The notes: generated by a model from the letters alone, not told the origin. DNA of 64,000 nt from Argyresthia goedartella (GCA_949825045.1 OX463820.1:4538501-4602500); one strand, 5' to 3'; positions 13,401 to 28,400 are shown, numbered from the stretch's first letter. Numbers and translations: made by a program.

Positions 13401-16400
13401 CCACTTTGCCAAAACTCAATGACATGCTGACACTGTCAAGATCTGACAGCGTCGGCAGACATTTAAGCAGCACTCAATTTGAGCGTTAGACTGTGTATTC
13501 AGCCACTAAACTATTGTAGGTAAGTGAGGTTAGTGGATAGTATGGTCTAATAACAAAGGTGCGCTAGGTACTTGTCGAAATTGAACTTTGTACACTGGTT
13601 CCAAGCGACGCTGTGTTCGACGATATTGTAGAGTCGGCTGGAGGTATCTGGGACTCGACTGGGCAAAGATCGCGACCAATGGAAAAGACTGGAGTAAATA
13701 AAAACTAATGATAGAGTTCATATAATTGTTATTTACTTTATTTTTTATTTTTTATGTACATGTGTCCTTAAATATTTGGAATAAAGGCTACCTCATCTTA
13801 TTTTATCTTATTTAAGGGAGGAATGTGGCGGTTAAACTTTGTATGGACTTAAAAAACTACTTGAGCTATGAAAGTGTAATTTGGCAGGTAGGTTCTGCGT
13901 CGGACGGAACGTCGGACGTCGGTTCTGTAAAGTTTTTATCAAATACTGCTCCCACAAGGGGAAAAGGGTGTGGTGATGCCAGTTAGTGCTAGAATTTCGC
14001 AGTTTTTCGAGCACCGCGGGAGTATCACAGTATTTAACTTCGGTATCAATTACTCTCAGGGGTACGAACAACATATTACAAAATCGTAGATACATGCGAT
14101 TTTACGAAAACGGCTTTCTTCTGTTGATGTGCACTGTACTACTTTAAAGTGGATCAGGTTTATAGATAGATATAATTATATTGTACTCCTAGCCGAGCTG
14201 TAGTAGATTTACGGCCGATTTTGCATAACGTTTATCTGTCTGTTTGCCTGAGGAATTTGACAGAATGTCTACGTGTGAAATGTCAAACACAATGGCTCGC
14301 AGTAACATCTAACGATAACTGCTACACACACAACACAGGTTTTGTTTTTATTCCGTATACTACACGAGCTGATGCCCGCTCAATGTGTAGGGACCCGGAC
14401 ATAGCAGGGAGGTCTGACTCCTGGGCATGGGTAATTCCAATCCCCCCCCAACGAAAAATAAAATGAAATGTCAAATAAAGTTATTTTCCTGTTTATCTGG
14501 GGATGGAGCAAACGAAGAGGGTGAGCATCACTTTCCACTCCATTAGCGGCACCACTCAAGGGTTATATCCTCCGTGGTTGATAACTAACCGACCCGCACA
14601 AAGAAACCCGCATGGCACATCATAAACAAAGATAAATTAACAATTCTGAGCCTTGCATGAGTAATATAGGAGTGTAGGGAATATAATTTCACCTGATAAT
14701 ACTTGTCACTTTATTAGCAAGTATGCCTATGAATATGCACGGTAGCACTAATCAGATAATCAGCATCTGCTTGAGTTTCTATTTGATAATGATGATGATA
14801 AGCACCCTTGAGGATTCTATGAACACGCGTGTCATTAATATGAGTGTAAGAGTATGATTTCACTTGTCACTCGAAAGTTGTTCAGTATCTGCACAGTTTG
14901 TGGTTAAGTTTATTACAAGTGTACGTACGCAGTTACGCATAAATTAATATTCATAATGACGAGGGGATAATAAAGAAATCGTAAATTAATATCTAAGAAA
15001 ACGCAACAATTCATAATGACTTAAGAAAATATCGTATTATGCATGCGATAGTCTCTTAAGTAGAAGTATCGTAAAGTTATTACATCACTTTTTTACTTTC
15101 GAGTTGAACGAAGTGAAAATTAAAGAAGTATTGTAATCGTAAAAAAATAGAGGTTGAGATTTTGATGGAGATAGGTTCTCTATCGTTAACTTTGTACGAA
15201 AAGTGAAAAGAAAAACAAATGTGTATGTATGTGTGTGTGTGTCTGTGTGTGCGTGTGTATGTATTTATGTATGGATGGCTGTTTTCCGTTGTCAGCTCTA
15301 GAGCCTAAACCACTGAACCGAATTGGATGAAATTTTGTATTGGGGGTTATTTTGTAAATATCTAGGACTTTTTTTGTTAACTTAAGTATTTAAGGTACCT
15401 GCCATACAACAAATCTTTGACAAATCAAACACATTTATAGAGTTTATTCAAAAACGGAACTAACGATTTTTTTAAACTTCTCGTCATAGTATCTCTTAAT
15501 TCTTAACCGAGTATGCCATGTTATAGATGATCTATAACATGGCATACTCGGTTATTACCGCAAAACTCTAAAAATGGTAGCTCCCATACAATATGCATAC
15601 AGTGCCATATATCCCGTACAGTAGGCAGCGGCGGGCGGAATAAGCTCATAGTGTGGGGGATGGTTAAAGTAGAAAGGAGTTGTTTTGTATGGTGGAGTGG
15701 TTCTTAGGGACATCATTCTGAACAACTTTTATAATGGAACCGACGTGATCAGAGCATCTTTATTTTTCTTCACAGTACATTTCTGGCCAGTTCTCACCTG
15801 AGTTATGTGGTGGTGAAGTTGAAAAAAAAGTTGCTCTCATCAAGTGCGCCTCATACTAAAAGTTGTCCAGAAAGATGTCCCTAAGAACCACCTTTCGGCT
15901 TGTAACTCCCTTTCTGTTCGACCTGTATACTTTATCTTTAAACTTCTTAAAACGTCTCCTAAACGCCTGCGCACGAATATCCATTAACTATTATTTAAAG
16001 AACAACACCGAAAGCATTATGCCAGAAAGTTAGTACAGGGTGGCCTGCACAGTTTATTTCACTAAAACTTTATTACAGATCAAAAGATCCGATGAAGTCT
16101 GATCAATTATAGCAAATTAGTGTGCAGTGCGCATTGTGCACATGGCACGGTACAATGGGGAAGGGAAGCCATGTCTATTTAGTCAGTATAGTGGTGTTGT
16201 CAGTGTGATAGGAAGGAAGTAGCCACCCTGTGCTGATCGAGTCATAAATGCTATTGGTATACCTAGATGCTTCTTGTGTCTCATACTAATGTAGCGTAAG
16301 TCATGTGTTGTGTGGTGGACCCTTTAAGGAGCCGCTCTTTAAAGACGGTTCACTTTTTTATATTTCAAAAGGGCCTGTTTCACACACATGCATACTTTTT

Positions 16401-19400
16401 AGACTACCTCGCTAATGCCATCAATGTGTTTTCGAATATAGGTACTAGGTAATTATAGGATTCTTAGTCATTTCATTAATCCTCCATGATCTTTGTTTGC
16501 ATGTTTGGGAAGAAGTCTAATAACGAAGTTAAAATTAATCTATTGTATTGAATCAAAAAGCCTTTACGGTACCATTAGTTTGATTTAGTATGCTCCAGAA
16601 TGTTAATTACTTGTACCATACTTTATCAGTGGGTAGTGAGGTAATAAAGATGTATGTAACATACGCTTTTACTATTGCGTGGGTGGACGCAGCAGACAAA
16701 TAAATCGCTTTGGGCAATAAGCCCACCCGTGAGCGTCGTCTATCAACGTGTGGTGGAGAGGACACTCCCTCGACTAATAGTGGTCGTAAGAAGAGCGCAG
16801 TTTAGTTCTAGGATTCAAGTCTACAATTTATGAATCCAATGCCGGCAAGAAAATTGAAAGCGCTCGAAGTGGCACTGTTGCATATATATATGCATATTGG
16901 ATTTCTAACTTGACTCGAGTTATCGTCTTGACCCTCATACCGTGCACTTGTGACATAATTAATCCCTACAGTAAATACGAAAAACCTATAGTATGAGAAT
17001 GTCATGCATGAGACATAATCAAATGTAAAAAAAAAAAACACAAGCCGATAGTAAAAAAGTTTTTTCAACACAAGCATTTTAGTCAGATCTGCAAGTAAAC
17101 TCATCCATTCTCTATGCGCATATAACGATGTCAACGAACAAATGTAAAAAAAAAACCAGTAGTAAAATGAAACAACGACGTGCCTGATGTCGCCCAGGAT
17201 GTGTACAAGATGATGACATCACTCGCATACTCATCCTTATTGGGTCTGAGGTCAACACCGTTTAGGTCATCATAACTCTTATATATAATCTCAGAATTAT
17301 AGAAGATCAAAGTAACATACTCATGAAAGTGAACTAAGAACTATATAATACTGGATTACACGACAAAATTAAGCACCATTACATAAGTATAATTTCTCAC
17401 CTTTCATCAATGATGTGCAAGTCGGCAGGCTCGAGAAATGAGCCAAAACAGATGTGTTCAAAGATAAACGACGGACGCCGAAAGGACTCACATATGTGTC
17501 CTAGTTAAAGGACGATAAGCAAAGCGATAATAACACTGGCAACATAGCTTAGCCGATAATCGAACGACTAAGTGCCCAATTTACATTCCAAACCTATTTG
17601 GTAAATACCGTGAGTCCATCAAGAGATACTTGGAAAAATATACTAATTAAATATTATGTAACAGCTGCATAAATTACTTTGACGTTAGAGCTTACTAACA
17701 ATAGTTTATGGCACATACATTAACAATTAGGACCAAACTAGAAAAGGGAGAGTAGCCATAGGGATAGAAATCAAATCAAATAACTAAATAACAGTTTAAA
17801 CGAGTGCAGAATTAGTTCCTAGGTAGTTACACCATAATAGTAGTTTATGTGACTGATACAAAATGGAGAGTGGGTTTATGAAACGAGCCGAAGGCGAGTT
17901 TTATAATAATATCACTCGAGAGTTTTAATGCCTAATTATGTTCAGTTAGATACACTAGTTTATCTACACACATATCATAAGCTCTCTTTGATGTGTTCAG
18001 GAACCGCATGTTTGAGCGGCATTGTGGGTCTGCAGTTGTTTAGCTTGTTCTGTAGTACCAACTTCACAGACAAACTAGGGGCGGCACGCAGGCGGGCGTC
18101 GGCGTTCGAAATTTGAATGTCAGTACCAACTTCACAGACAAACTAGGAGCGGCACGCAGGCGGGCGTCGGCGTTCGAAATTTGAATGTCATAATATGTAG
18201 AAAAATTATACATTACGGTCATAATGTGTAATGTTTCAGATAAGAAATGAGTTTTTATCAAGTAGTTTAACATTATGCTGATCGCAACGTGCGTTTTTTG
18301 TACGCAGTAAAGAGGGTTTATGATACGTGTGTAGATAAAAGCATTAAGAGAGAACCGATTTTGGACAGCCTCTATAACATACCATATGGTTTTCAGTTTT
18401 TGTTCATAAATGCCAAATGCAGACGATGGGAACCTGCTGGTGTTTAAGTTTTGACAGCTTCAGATTGCTTAGGCGAAATTAAATGAGTTACAGTTGCGAT
18501 ATTCCAAGAGAACCATTCACTCGCACAGATGTGTAGGAGAAATGTTAATGTGTCATAGTTTATCTAAAGATAGTGAATCATAATGATAATAAAGTGGAAT
18601 ATTATAGTAATAGTGCACTATTGTGAAGAATTACGCACCAGGGGATTTACTTGGACACTCAGCCATGTAAAGAATTTTCAAGAGCACCAAACTGAGAAAA
18701 CCATTTCGTGATAATTGTGTTCTTGACCAAACTACGTTATTCCAATCTAAAAATATAAAATGATTATTGGAATATCCGTAAAAATCAGAATGTTTTTCAT
18801 TTGTGCTCATTTTTGCAGAATTCCTCAGATTAACGAAACCCTTTGTGTAGAATTTTGCCCTTTGCCGTTTAGTTGGCTGTCATGTAAAACTGTCAAATAT
18901 CAACAGATTCCCCGTCAAGTCAATAACTCAGTTATCAGTCGGACTCGGGACGTAAACAAATATCGAAATTAGACATAAGATACATTTTTTAGTTCTATAA
19001 AGTGGTGAGAACTCAGATTATATAGATTATAATAAAATCTTAGTGAAATCCTAATATTAGAACAAGGCCTAAAGGCCTGGTGTAATAAATGGGTTAATTC
19101 AAGGTACACTCCGGGAGAAGATTAGACCACCTAAAGTCTTTAGCGTTGCGGCAGCATTCATCGTGAGTTTCCTACTGTTTTACAATTGATATTATTTGGG
19201 ACCTGTGCTAAATGTACGTAAAGTTTAATACAATGTAATTAGTTATTATAATATAGAGTTATTTATGACCGTCTTCCGCTCAATTTTCTGGAATATTTTT
19301 GGTTGTTATGATTTTTTCGTTCATTAACAACGACCCTTAACATTAGCCTCAAGTAACTGTTCAAAATTGTTGATCGAGTGACGTCACGAGGGGTGTTATT

Positions 19401-22400
19401 TTAAACATTATTTTAAAAAGTAATAAGTAAGACATCTATAGGTATTACTTGAAATATTCAAATTAGTTTCTTAAATTAGGCTAAAATTTCATTCAATAAA
19501 ATAAAAAGTGTAGTAAAGCTAATCAGAGTTCAAGTTATCAGAGCGATATAAAAAGAAATAGTATTAGCAACTATCGTCACAAGTGCTCACAACATAAAGG
19601 CTGAGGATGAGCATAGGCAGGAAACTCGAAACATTCAGTGGTTCAGTATGAAATTATGAATTGAGACAATCCCACGCGGAGTGTTGGAAGAATTTGAAAC
19701 AAACTAAATCATTGCCTTGGAATTGTGGAGCATTCTGGAGCTACCCAGCTTTGCAGTTTACATGTTTTGCTTTATTAACATCGTATACATTTTGCGATTG
19801 ATGCAATGGCTAGATTTGGCGACTTCTGTGGCGTTGCGGTTGAGGCTGTGCTTCCCAAGCGAGTGGTCCCGGGTTCAAATACCAGCTGGGGTAGGAAAAA
19901 AAATCCCAGGTCTTGGATGTTTACATGTTTGTGTCGTCGCTGTTTCTGGTTACCACGACGAAGCAATGAATGTCAGGCACATATGTAAATGTTATGTTAT
20001 GTTATGTTATGTTTCCTCATCGATTATCACGTGACGGGTTCGTTACAGACAACTTTTGTTTGGCCGCTTAAGAATACAGAATGGGTGTACGTACTCGTAC
20101 TTTTGTCAACAGATGTCATTAGCATTCTTTTGGTATTATGATGACTTATGTCATTGTGAGAGACACAATATTTATGTACAAAGGGAGTGAACGAGACGTT
20201 GAGACGTTACATATTTTAAAGGATTTGGTTCAATAACAATGAGCTATGCCAAGACTGTCATTCGAGCGACACGAATTCTCGGTCTTCGTATTTAACTCAT
20301 AATTAGTCACGCACGGCTAGGTAACAACTAGCATACATTGCAATCAGAAAAGTACCTACCCAAAGAAAAACACGCTGAAGAAGAAGAAGGTGTATAACAT
20401 AACAACTTACGAAAAGTAGAGTCACGCGAGCGACCAGATTCACCCAGTGCTCTGTTGTCAACATGCTAACTCATGTAAATTATCCTAAGTGAGAGAAAAC
20501 CGACACAAATTAACACAAGTGTTTTCAGTTGAAGCCAAACTTGAACTGAATACTTATCTAGACTTTACCTAGAGCACAGGTGTTTTATGGTTCAAGTGAT
20601 ACCATCACTATGGCAAATGTCTACTGACGCAACGTGGTTATGGCGAAATATTCCAATGGCAACGAATCAATACTCCATAAAATAAATCCAAGCCGTAATC
20701 TACCACTCCCCTGAGTTTATTACACCCCAAACCCGATAGCTCAGGGAAAGAATTCTTGCAAAAACGAGCAGAAATAAATATAGAACTTAAGATGCTGAAT
20801 AGAAATTCTTAGAAACCTCATAAAATAACACCATTTGTAAAGTAGTAACTTACATAGAGTAACACGATCCTGGCAGCGACACTGATCCAGCTTTCCGGAA
20901 GCATGAGTTCTCGCAACGAGGGAGTATGTTGGTCAACTGTCACAAGGTCACGTACAGCAAACAACAGCCGATATGTGCGGCGACCATTCTCACGAAAATC
21001 ACACTGGACATGTAAATTTATCTCAAACCGTCCATCGTACGAAGGTAAAGCGAGCTAGAAATATTCGATCACGGTTTACAAACTATGTGTTTATTTGAAT
21101 AGGTATGTTATAATGTAATAGTTCGGGTCAAATCACAACGTGCGGTTGGAAACCAGTTTCTGGTGATGAGTAATGTAAAGAATGTTCACTTTGGATAATT
21201 CAGAGGAGACTGCGGCCTCCGAAGGCTGTTGGAGCGAAAGGAAATTCGTAGCAAGTTTGATAAGATAAACCCGACCTTGCCTATTTTATGGACGGCATGA
21301 AACCAATTTGATGTTGTTTTTTTTTAACGGGTAACAATGAAAAGCCGTTATCAGCTAACTAAACGGGCAATACAATGACTCAGGCCTAAATCAGAAAGGA
21401 TATAAGGAAAGGACAGGACATTACCAGCATGTCAATGACACCAAAGGACATATTTTGGGTAAAACGACAAAGTGAATAAGCTATGGATACATACATGATC
21501 GTGTTGATCGCCAATGATCCCGACGATCGAAGGGCTTATATCGCCATTATCAGAGATTCCATTTTCGCCTTTATTGTTTTTGTTCAGTCCATTTGCATCA
21601 CCGATTTTCAGTCTGTTTAGGCAGCTTTGCCTGCTAAGGCTATTGTGTGCTATTCCGTTAGTTTCATTGCTATGTTTGATTCCGGTGTTGACTATTTCGT
21701 TGACCGGCACGCTTGACTTGGAGCCTCCAGGTACTCCAGGAGTCTCGATAACGGTGACCTCTTCATCCGAGTCTCCGAAGTCTCCGTCGGTGAAGGCGTC
21801 GCCGCTCTCCTCCTCGCTGTTGTCTGATGTCACAAGTTTGGATCGCCGACCCATGATTACCCAACCAAGTCACTTCTATGACAAGCACTATTGTTCACTT
21901 ATTCGGGGAATGTCAAATGTAATCAATCAAGCTTGTTTTCACGTTCCCACACTTGTCAACAGACCTTTGCCTATAGAGTCAATACACTCAAATTGCTGGA
22001 CACTTGTATAGAAAGGAAGGACGTAATTTTGCACTGCGCTCAACTCCTCACGCTGCACAGTTCTCTTTTGTGATAAAACATTATTGCTTTACGATTTTAT
22101 CTTTAATCTTATCGTCACAGTTTGTTTCACACCTATTTTTACCTATGCTATCGATATTATTCCTTTAACCAAGATTTTATAACGGAATGTTTTTATTTTG
22201 ATACAAATAACAATAGTTTTGTTATTATAGGCCTTTTAAATATTATTTTTAAAAGGTCCTAAACTAAACTACTAAAAAAATACTAAACTCTTCGCTCTCT
22301 GCTTCACAGCAAGTCGGATTGCTCCGAACACGTCTAATTTGGAACTAGTTTTAATGTTTCAATCCATCGCGTAACTTGTTATGCTTCATGGACACCAGCA

Positions 22401-25400
22401 ACACGTGCTTCGCTGGGCCAGACCGACACCAACTGACTATAGTATAGTAATGAATGATTTTGCAGCGGTTTCGCTAGAGGACTGCGGGTCGAAGTTATGT
22501 CTCGAATGAGATATGACTGTCGTAATCGCGGTACTGCACCGTTACAAGCCCATTAGACAAACGGAAGCGGTTGTCTAATGGGCTTGAAGTCTATCTACCT
22601 GTCTTGAGAACGCGACTAGTAAATGAATGGGATAGAAGAAGTTCTGTTTGTTTAGACAAAAATATCAATGCCCAATAAATATAAACTACAAAAATCTATC
22701 AGGAAATCTCCAAAGACGGGATATAAGTGGATAACGCATCGTACGTTAATAAATGGACTATATATAGAAACAGTAATTTCTAGATGGCACCGTACTGTAT
22801 ACGTGCAGAGATGATTAATTCATGATTGTATCAAGTGCATACCTCAATCGTTTTTGTGTGAATGACTGCATGGAACTAGGAAACAGTTAAGGCCATGCTA
22901 GAACAAGAAAAAAAACTCTACTGTGCGATGCTATTGAAAGAGTAATTACAAACGTAACAAATGTTAATGTATGGAATAACTATAAAACAGAAATAAATAT
23001 ATACTCTTAGTATAGGATAACTATAGGATAAATACATCTTCAAAAAGATCATACAAAAATATTTTTAATAAACGTGCAAGTAGTCAAAAACTATTACAAT
23101 GATTGAAGTCTTTAAAAATACGCAATGGAATGTCAGAACCTGTTAGAAGACGAGCATCTTCTACGATTAGAACAACTTGGAATGTAATTACCTTAACTTG
23201 AAATGCATTAACGTCACTTACTTGATTGTGATAATCATTTTGTACCACATTTAACGCGGATCTGAATGTAAATTGCATCCATTGAAAATATATGGTTGAT
23301 AAAATTCCTTGGACACTATTTACACACATTGATCTAGCACTAAACTAAGATTCCCTGTATCTTGGGTACTAGACAACGATACAATTACTTATATAGATAG
23401 AATTTATACTTAGATAGATAAAAAACCATCACTAAGGTACAAACATCCGTTCTCATCAAACAAATAATTGCCCCCACTGGGACTCGAACCCGGGACCCTT
23501 GGCTTCGTAGGCAGGGTCACTGCCGACTCGGCCATTCGGGTCGTCATGATGTTATGATATTTCGTTTGATAGAAATAAAGTGAAAAATAAGACATTATAT
23601 ATTTATGCTACTCAATAAACTGTATGTAAAGTGAAAAAGTGAAATCCAATAATAACAACAGTGGTACCACAAATTGTAAGGAATAACTTAGAATAGAAAA
23701 ACAAAATGCTAATAGAGTAATTCATGATGGCATGCATATTAATAGACCGACAGTGACATTGACCTTATCGCGAGCGAAACGTATTACAGTCATAATTAGC
23801 GAACATAGTATGATAATATGATAAGCGATGGATGCTACAGTGAGTACTCCATTACATAGTCACCACACTGGGGTGTCAGTATATTGATAACGGTAACAAA
23901 TACCAAATACAACAAATTTTGTTACAATATTCAGCAAACATCGAGTTTTAGGGTTAAAACTGTATAGCACATTTCATTCTTCAAAGCGAACAGCATAGGC
24001 CTTACTTTGTGACAGATAATGAAATATCTACAGTGTGAGTCCTTATAAAGTTCACATATGAAACAAGGTTGGAGAGGATCAAATTTGATCGACAAAAAAT
24101 TATTTGAAAAATCGCCCCCCTCCCTATATTTTTATAGGCATTTTAATATATTTTTTCATTTACTTCATACCAACTACAAACATATGCATAACAACGAGAT
24201 GGAAGCAAAATTATTTCACTATGGAATATTATTCTACATCACACTAACTTTCAAAGTAAAATTAGTTTCTCACTAAAACACTTTTGGCTTAATAAAATTG
24301 GTATTAATATAACGGAATTACGTTATTATAAATGGTAATACCTATACTCTGGAAATATAGCACCTACCGGAATGTTTTCCATACAATTTTTGGAGGAAAG
24401 AAGACATTACTTGGTAAATGACATAAAACGGCCAAGTGCGAGTCGTTCTCGCGTACCGAGGATTCCGTACAAAAAACACCTATTTTTCTTAACATTTACG
24501 GCTTTCACATTTTTTCCTTTACTTATGCTATACAACATGTCTTCATGCCATATTTAATAATTATATGTGAAATAATTAGATCCTTAAGTCCCTTAAAGCT
24601 GTAAAAAAATATGCCGATCCAAAAACCAGTAGGTCTTTCCAAATACCCTATGAATAGGCAACGGTGTTTTTTATACGGAATCCTCAGTGTGCAAGTTCGA
24701 CTCGCACTTGGCCGTTTGTTGCCATTTATCAAGTAATTGCTTCTTTCCTCCAAAAGATCATATACAATATTGCCGTATGTGCTATATTTCCAGAGATCTA
24801 GGTGATCTTGTCATAATGTAATTTCGTTATATTTTAAATACGCCAAAAGTGTTTTAGTTAAAAACTAATTTTTGGTGTCTTGAAAGTTTGTGTGATGTAG
24901 AATATTATTCCATAGTGAAATAATTTTAATTTGGGTACCAAATTTTTTGAAAAACGTCAATTTTAAACTGTTAAAAAATAGGATTTTAATCGTAAAGTAC
25001 AGTTACTTTACCGCATTTAGTGACTATTTGATACTGGCAGTGCAGCCTGTTCATTATAACGATCCAGGTCATTTGAGCCCGACAACCGCTTCCATCCTTA
25101 AGTTATATATATATATATATATTTGCAGTTATTATTAAGTAAAAGAAAAAAAATATTAAAATGCCCATACAAATACAGGGAGGGGAAGGATTTTTAAAAT
25201 ATTTGTCTTGTCGTTAAAATTTGATCTGCTGCCACCTTGTTCGAGATGTGCACTTTATAAAGACTCACACACACTGTACGGTAGGTACGATCCATTGCCA
25301 AATCTTTCATCACACTTTTCTTTAGGGCCAGCATGTAGTATATACGTGTATACTTCATTCTGTCAGAAGTCCCTAATCTAGAATAATCAATGGGTTTCAA

Positions 25401-28400
25401 CGGATTTAAGTTGCACGCTTAGTAACTAGTATTTCTAATTACATTGCTTATAAGATGGGCATGTGATGACATCTTGAATGTATCAATTTGTTGAGAATTG
25501 CCCTTGTGTAATTCCCACGGTCAAAGAAAAATCTTACCAGAATGTTAATCTAACAAGAATGTGCAATGGCCGTGAGAAGCTGCTAATTATTTTGCTGGAC
25601 GGCTTTAGATAACAAGTGAAAACTGTGCGCGTTTTTTGTAAACGACTATGGACTCGCCTGGTGTAGAGATTTATCGCCTTATTCGTAAAACTTACCAAAA
25701 CTATGATAGCTAAAATGTGCTTTTTCCTTTTCTCACAAACACAATTTTCAAAGTGACAGACAAAGACAAACGAATTATAACGGCATTATAGTTGAAATAG
25801 GTTTTATAGACGTTTATAAATAAGGCGATTAATGTTCACGAGTCGCCAGAAATTATGAGACAAACAATAGCGTCAATCGCTAGTTCCAAGTGACAATACA
25901 CCAATTTGGGTATGTATTTACCAAAACCCTACACACTATGCAGGCAGTCAGTTAGGTTACACGGATGCACCACCAAGTCCAGTGATGGAGCAAATTGCTT
26001 CAATTACTTTGGAAACAGAATTGATAATAAGCAAAGCGTTCTGCAGGGTATGCCAGAAACTCAGCCAACGTCCTCCAGCATAGAAAGTGTACAAAGAAGA
26101 AGGACGTCATGCTTTGCGATGCGTGCCCTGGACAATGCCTTGATGACGTCACGGTCCACAATGAGTTTAGTGCATTGAGGCGGTGCCTGCTAGATCTAAT
26201 GCTTCTAACGAGCAGGATATTCCTATCTCAGGGTGCGATATCTTGACACGGAAATAAATTTCGAGAAATCTGCACGATTTTTGAAGATCCCGCAGTTTGA
26301 ACAAGCAAATCGTAGGATTCCTCTAAAACAGCGATATTGCTGTATGTTTAATTTCTTATTTGCATTTCACTCGATTCTCAGCTGAATTCCAGAATGTTTG
26401 ACTCTTCTGTCATTTCGCAAAATACAACTTTAAAACAATTTAAATTATTGTAATGACTAGATTTCATCATCCAATTTAGTTAAGGGTTCTGAGAAAGTAA
26501 CAAGTGAGAAACCGTGAATGAATTCACTTCAATCGTTTAAACAAGGAAGGAAAAGAAGAAGCATTATTTCTCTCAAGAGCTCAATTGTTAAGAGCTTGCC
26601 GCTGACAACTGTTTATTAGACGATGCTGTATTGATCACCATATCGTAATTCCCAAAGACGTTGGGTATTCTTTAAAAAAACACTGATTAGAGGAACGAGA
26701 TGAGAGTTAGCGTATTATGTCACTAGTTGCACACAGAGCACTAGACCAGACAGCAACTAAACCAACACTGGCACAAAGACACCGATGCTTAGACTAGATA
26801 GCCGCACAAAAACGTCGCACGCGCATCGATGTCCGAACGCGGAAAAATAATCCGGATTCCTCTGGGCAGCAAAGTTAGTAGGCTAACTGTTGGGAGATCC
26901 AACGGGAATCTACAGAGGTGCGCGGGCTAAACATAAATATCGTGACATTTGTCAGCTGCATTTGCAACGTCGCCAACGCACGTGAGGTACGCTTTCGTAA
27001 TAGCAAAGGTGAATGATCGATGTTTCAGCTCCTATTTTCATCGCTGCAGCACAGTAGTAGAGCGACAATCTAATATGTCACTGTATTCTTGTCATGGGAC
27101 AGTTTTGAATGTGCAGGAGATGATAATGGTGCAATTCAATAACTTCAAAGGTAGAGTGAGGTTTCGTGTTCCAAAACACCTCGTTGGACACTGATTATGA
27201 TTATTATTTATTTTAAGTTTCACTGTATCATCATCAAAAAGAGCTCCGTGGTCTAATTGATTTGACGCTGGCTTCTCGCACAGGAGATGCAGGTTCGAAT
27301 CCTAAACCATGTACCAATGAGATAATTAATTTATCTTAAGTTCATTATCGGACGTGCAGTGTTTCGGATGAAGCGTTAAGCTGTAGGTCCTGGCTTCTAT
27401 CGCTACGTGCTAGTGGTCGTTACACCACCAACCCGCACTGAGCCAGCGTGGTGGAGTATGGCTGAGTCTTACTCGTGTCCGGGCACATGCCTGTGGTGGG
27501 GACATTAATGGGCTACATTTATTTATTTATTCGCTGTATAAGTTTGGAGGAGGGGAAGAGACGCCGTTGCCCAGCAGCGGGAAGATACAGGCTAGTAATA
27601 ATAATAATAAGTTTCACAAAAAACAACCTAAAGGCTTACTCACTCCTAATTATAATGAAAACCCATCTGGCGTCCGAAAGCCCTTAAACGATTATGGGTT
27701 TAACTTAACCCAAAAGAGTTAATCTGAGTCATAAGTATTTACGTTAGCATGCAAAGAAGCTACCAGTACATTCTAAATGAACTCCTAAAATGGTTGGCCA
27801 AATGACGTGGTATGGAGTATGGACGACGTACTTATTGCTGCATGAATCACAGTCTGTGTCTGTACGATATGGTCGTACAATCACCGCAAGGATTTTTAAC
27901 TTTTATCTACACATGTATCATAAACCCTCTTTACTGCGTCCAAAAACCGCACGTTACGATCAGCATCATGATATACTACTTGGTAAAAACTTATTTCTTA
28001 TCTGAATATTTCGAAATATTATGACATTCAAATTCGAACGCCGACGCCCGCCTGCGCGCCGCCCCTAGTTTTTCTGTGAAGTTGGTACTACTGAACGAGC
28101 TAAACAAGTGCAGAGCAATGATCAATGCCACAATGCCGGTCGAACATGCGGTTCCTGAACACATCAAAGAAAGCTAAATAAACTAGTGTATGTAACTGTA
28201 CATAATAAGGCATTAGAATAAAACTCTCGAGTGATATTATTATGAAACTCGCTTTCGGCTCGTTTCATAACACGCTCTCGACTTATTAAGCCCTCCATTA
28301 TGTATCAATCACATAAAATACATTACGTCTTTTCTGCCAATAAAATCGATCTGAATAATGAGAGATTGAGAAGTTAAAGTTAGCGTACGAAGTTGATTGA

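Larger units (their letters stand above)
13283..20853. other. LRRFIP giant intron, 3' part
   Basis: No host exon is recognised. It contains MITE-like foldbacks (15670-15920), a 25-bp palindrome (15504-15554), a TG microsatellite, a foldback at 17870-18350 and a SINE at 19825-20011. The rest is AT-rich sequence with short chance frames. Confidence 0.6.

Noticed and set aside
20370..20480. GTAAGT donor and CTTCTTCTTCTTCAG acceptor close together on the minus strand
   Set aside because: The implied intron would be about 37 bp and joins no coding frame, so no exon was called.
25906..26178. 90-residue plus-strand frame starting MGMYLPKPYTLC
   Set aside because: No recognisable domain, no splice-site context, AT-rich intronic surroundings. 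Treated as chance.
27243..27310. tRNA-like head with B-box GGTTCGAATCC
   Set aside because: Followed by a SINE-type body and AATAAT tail. Not a free tRNA gene.
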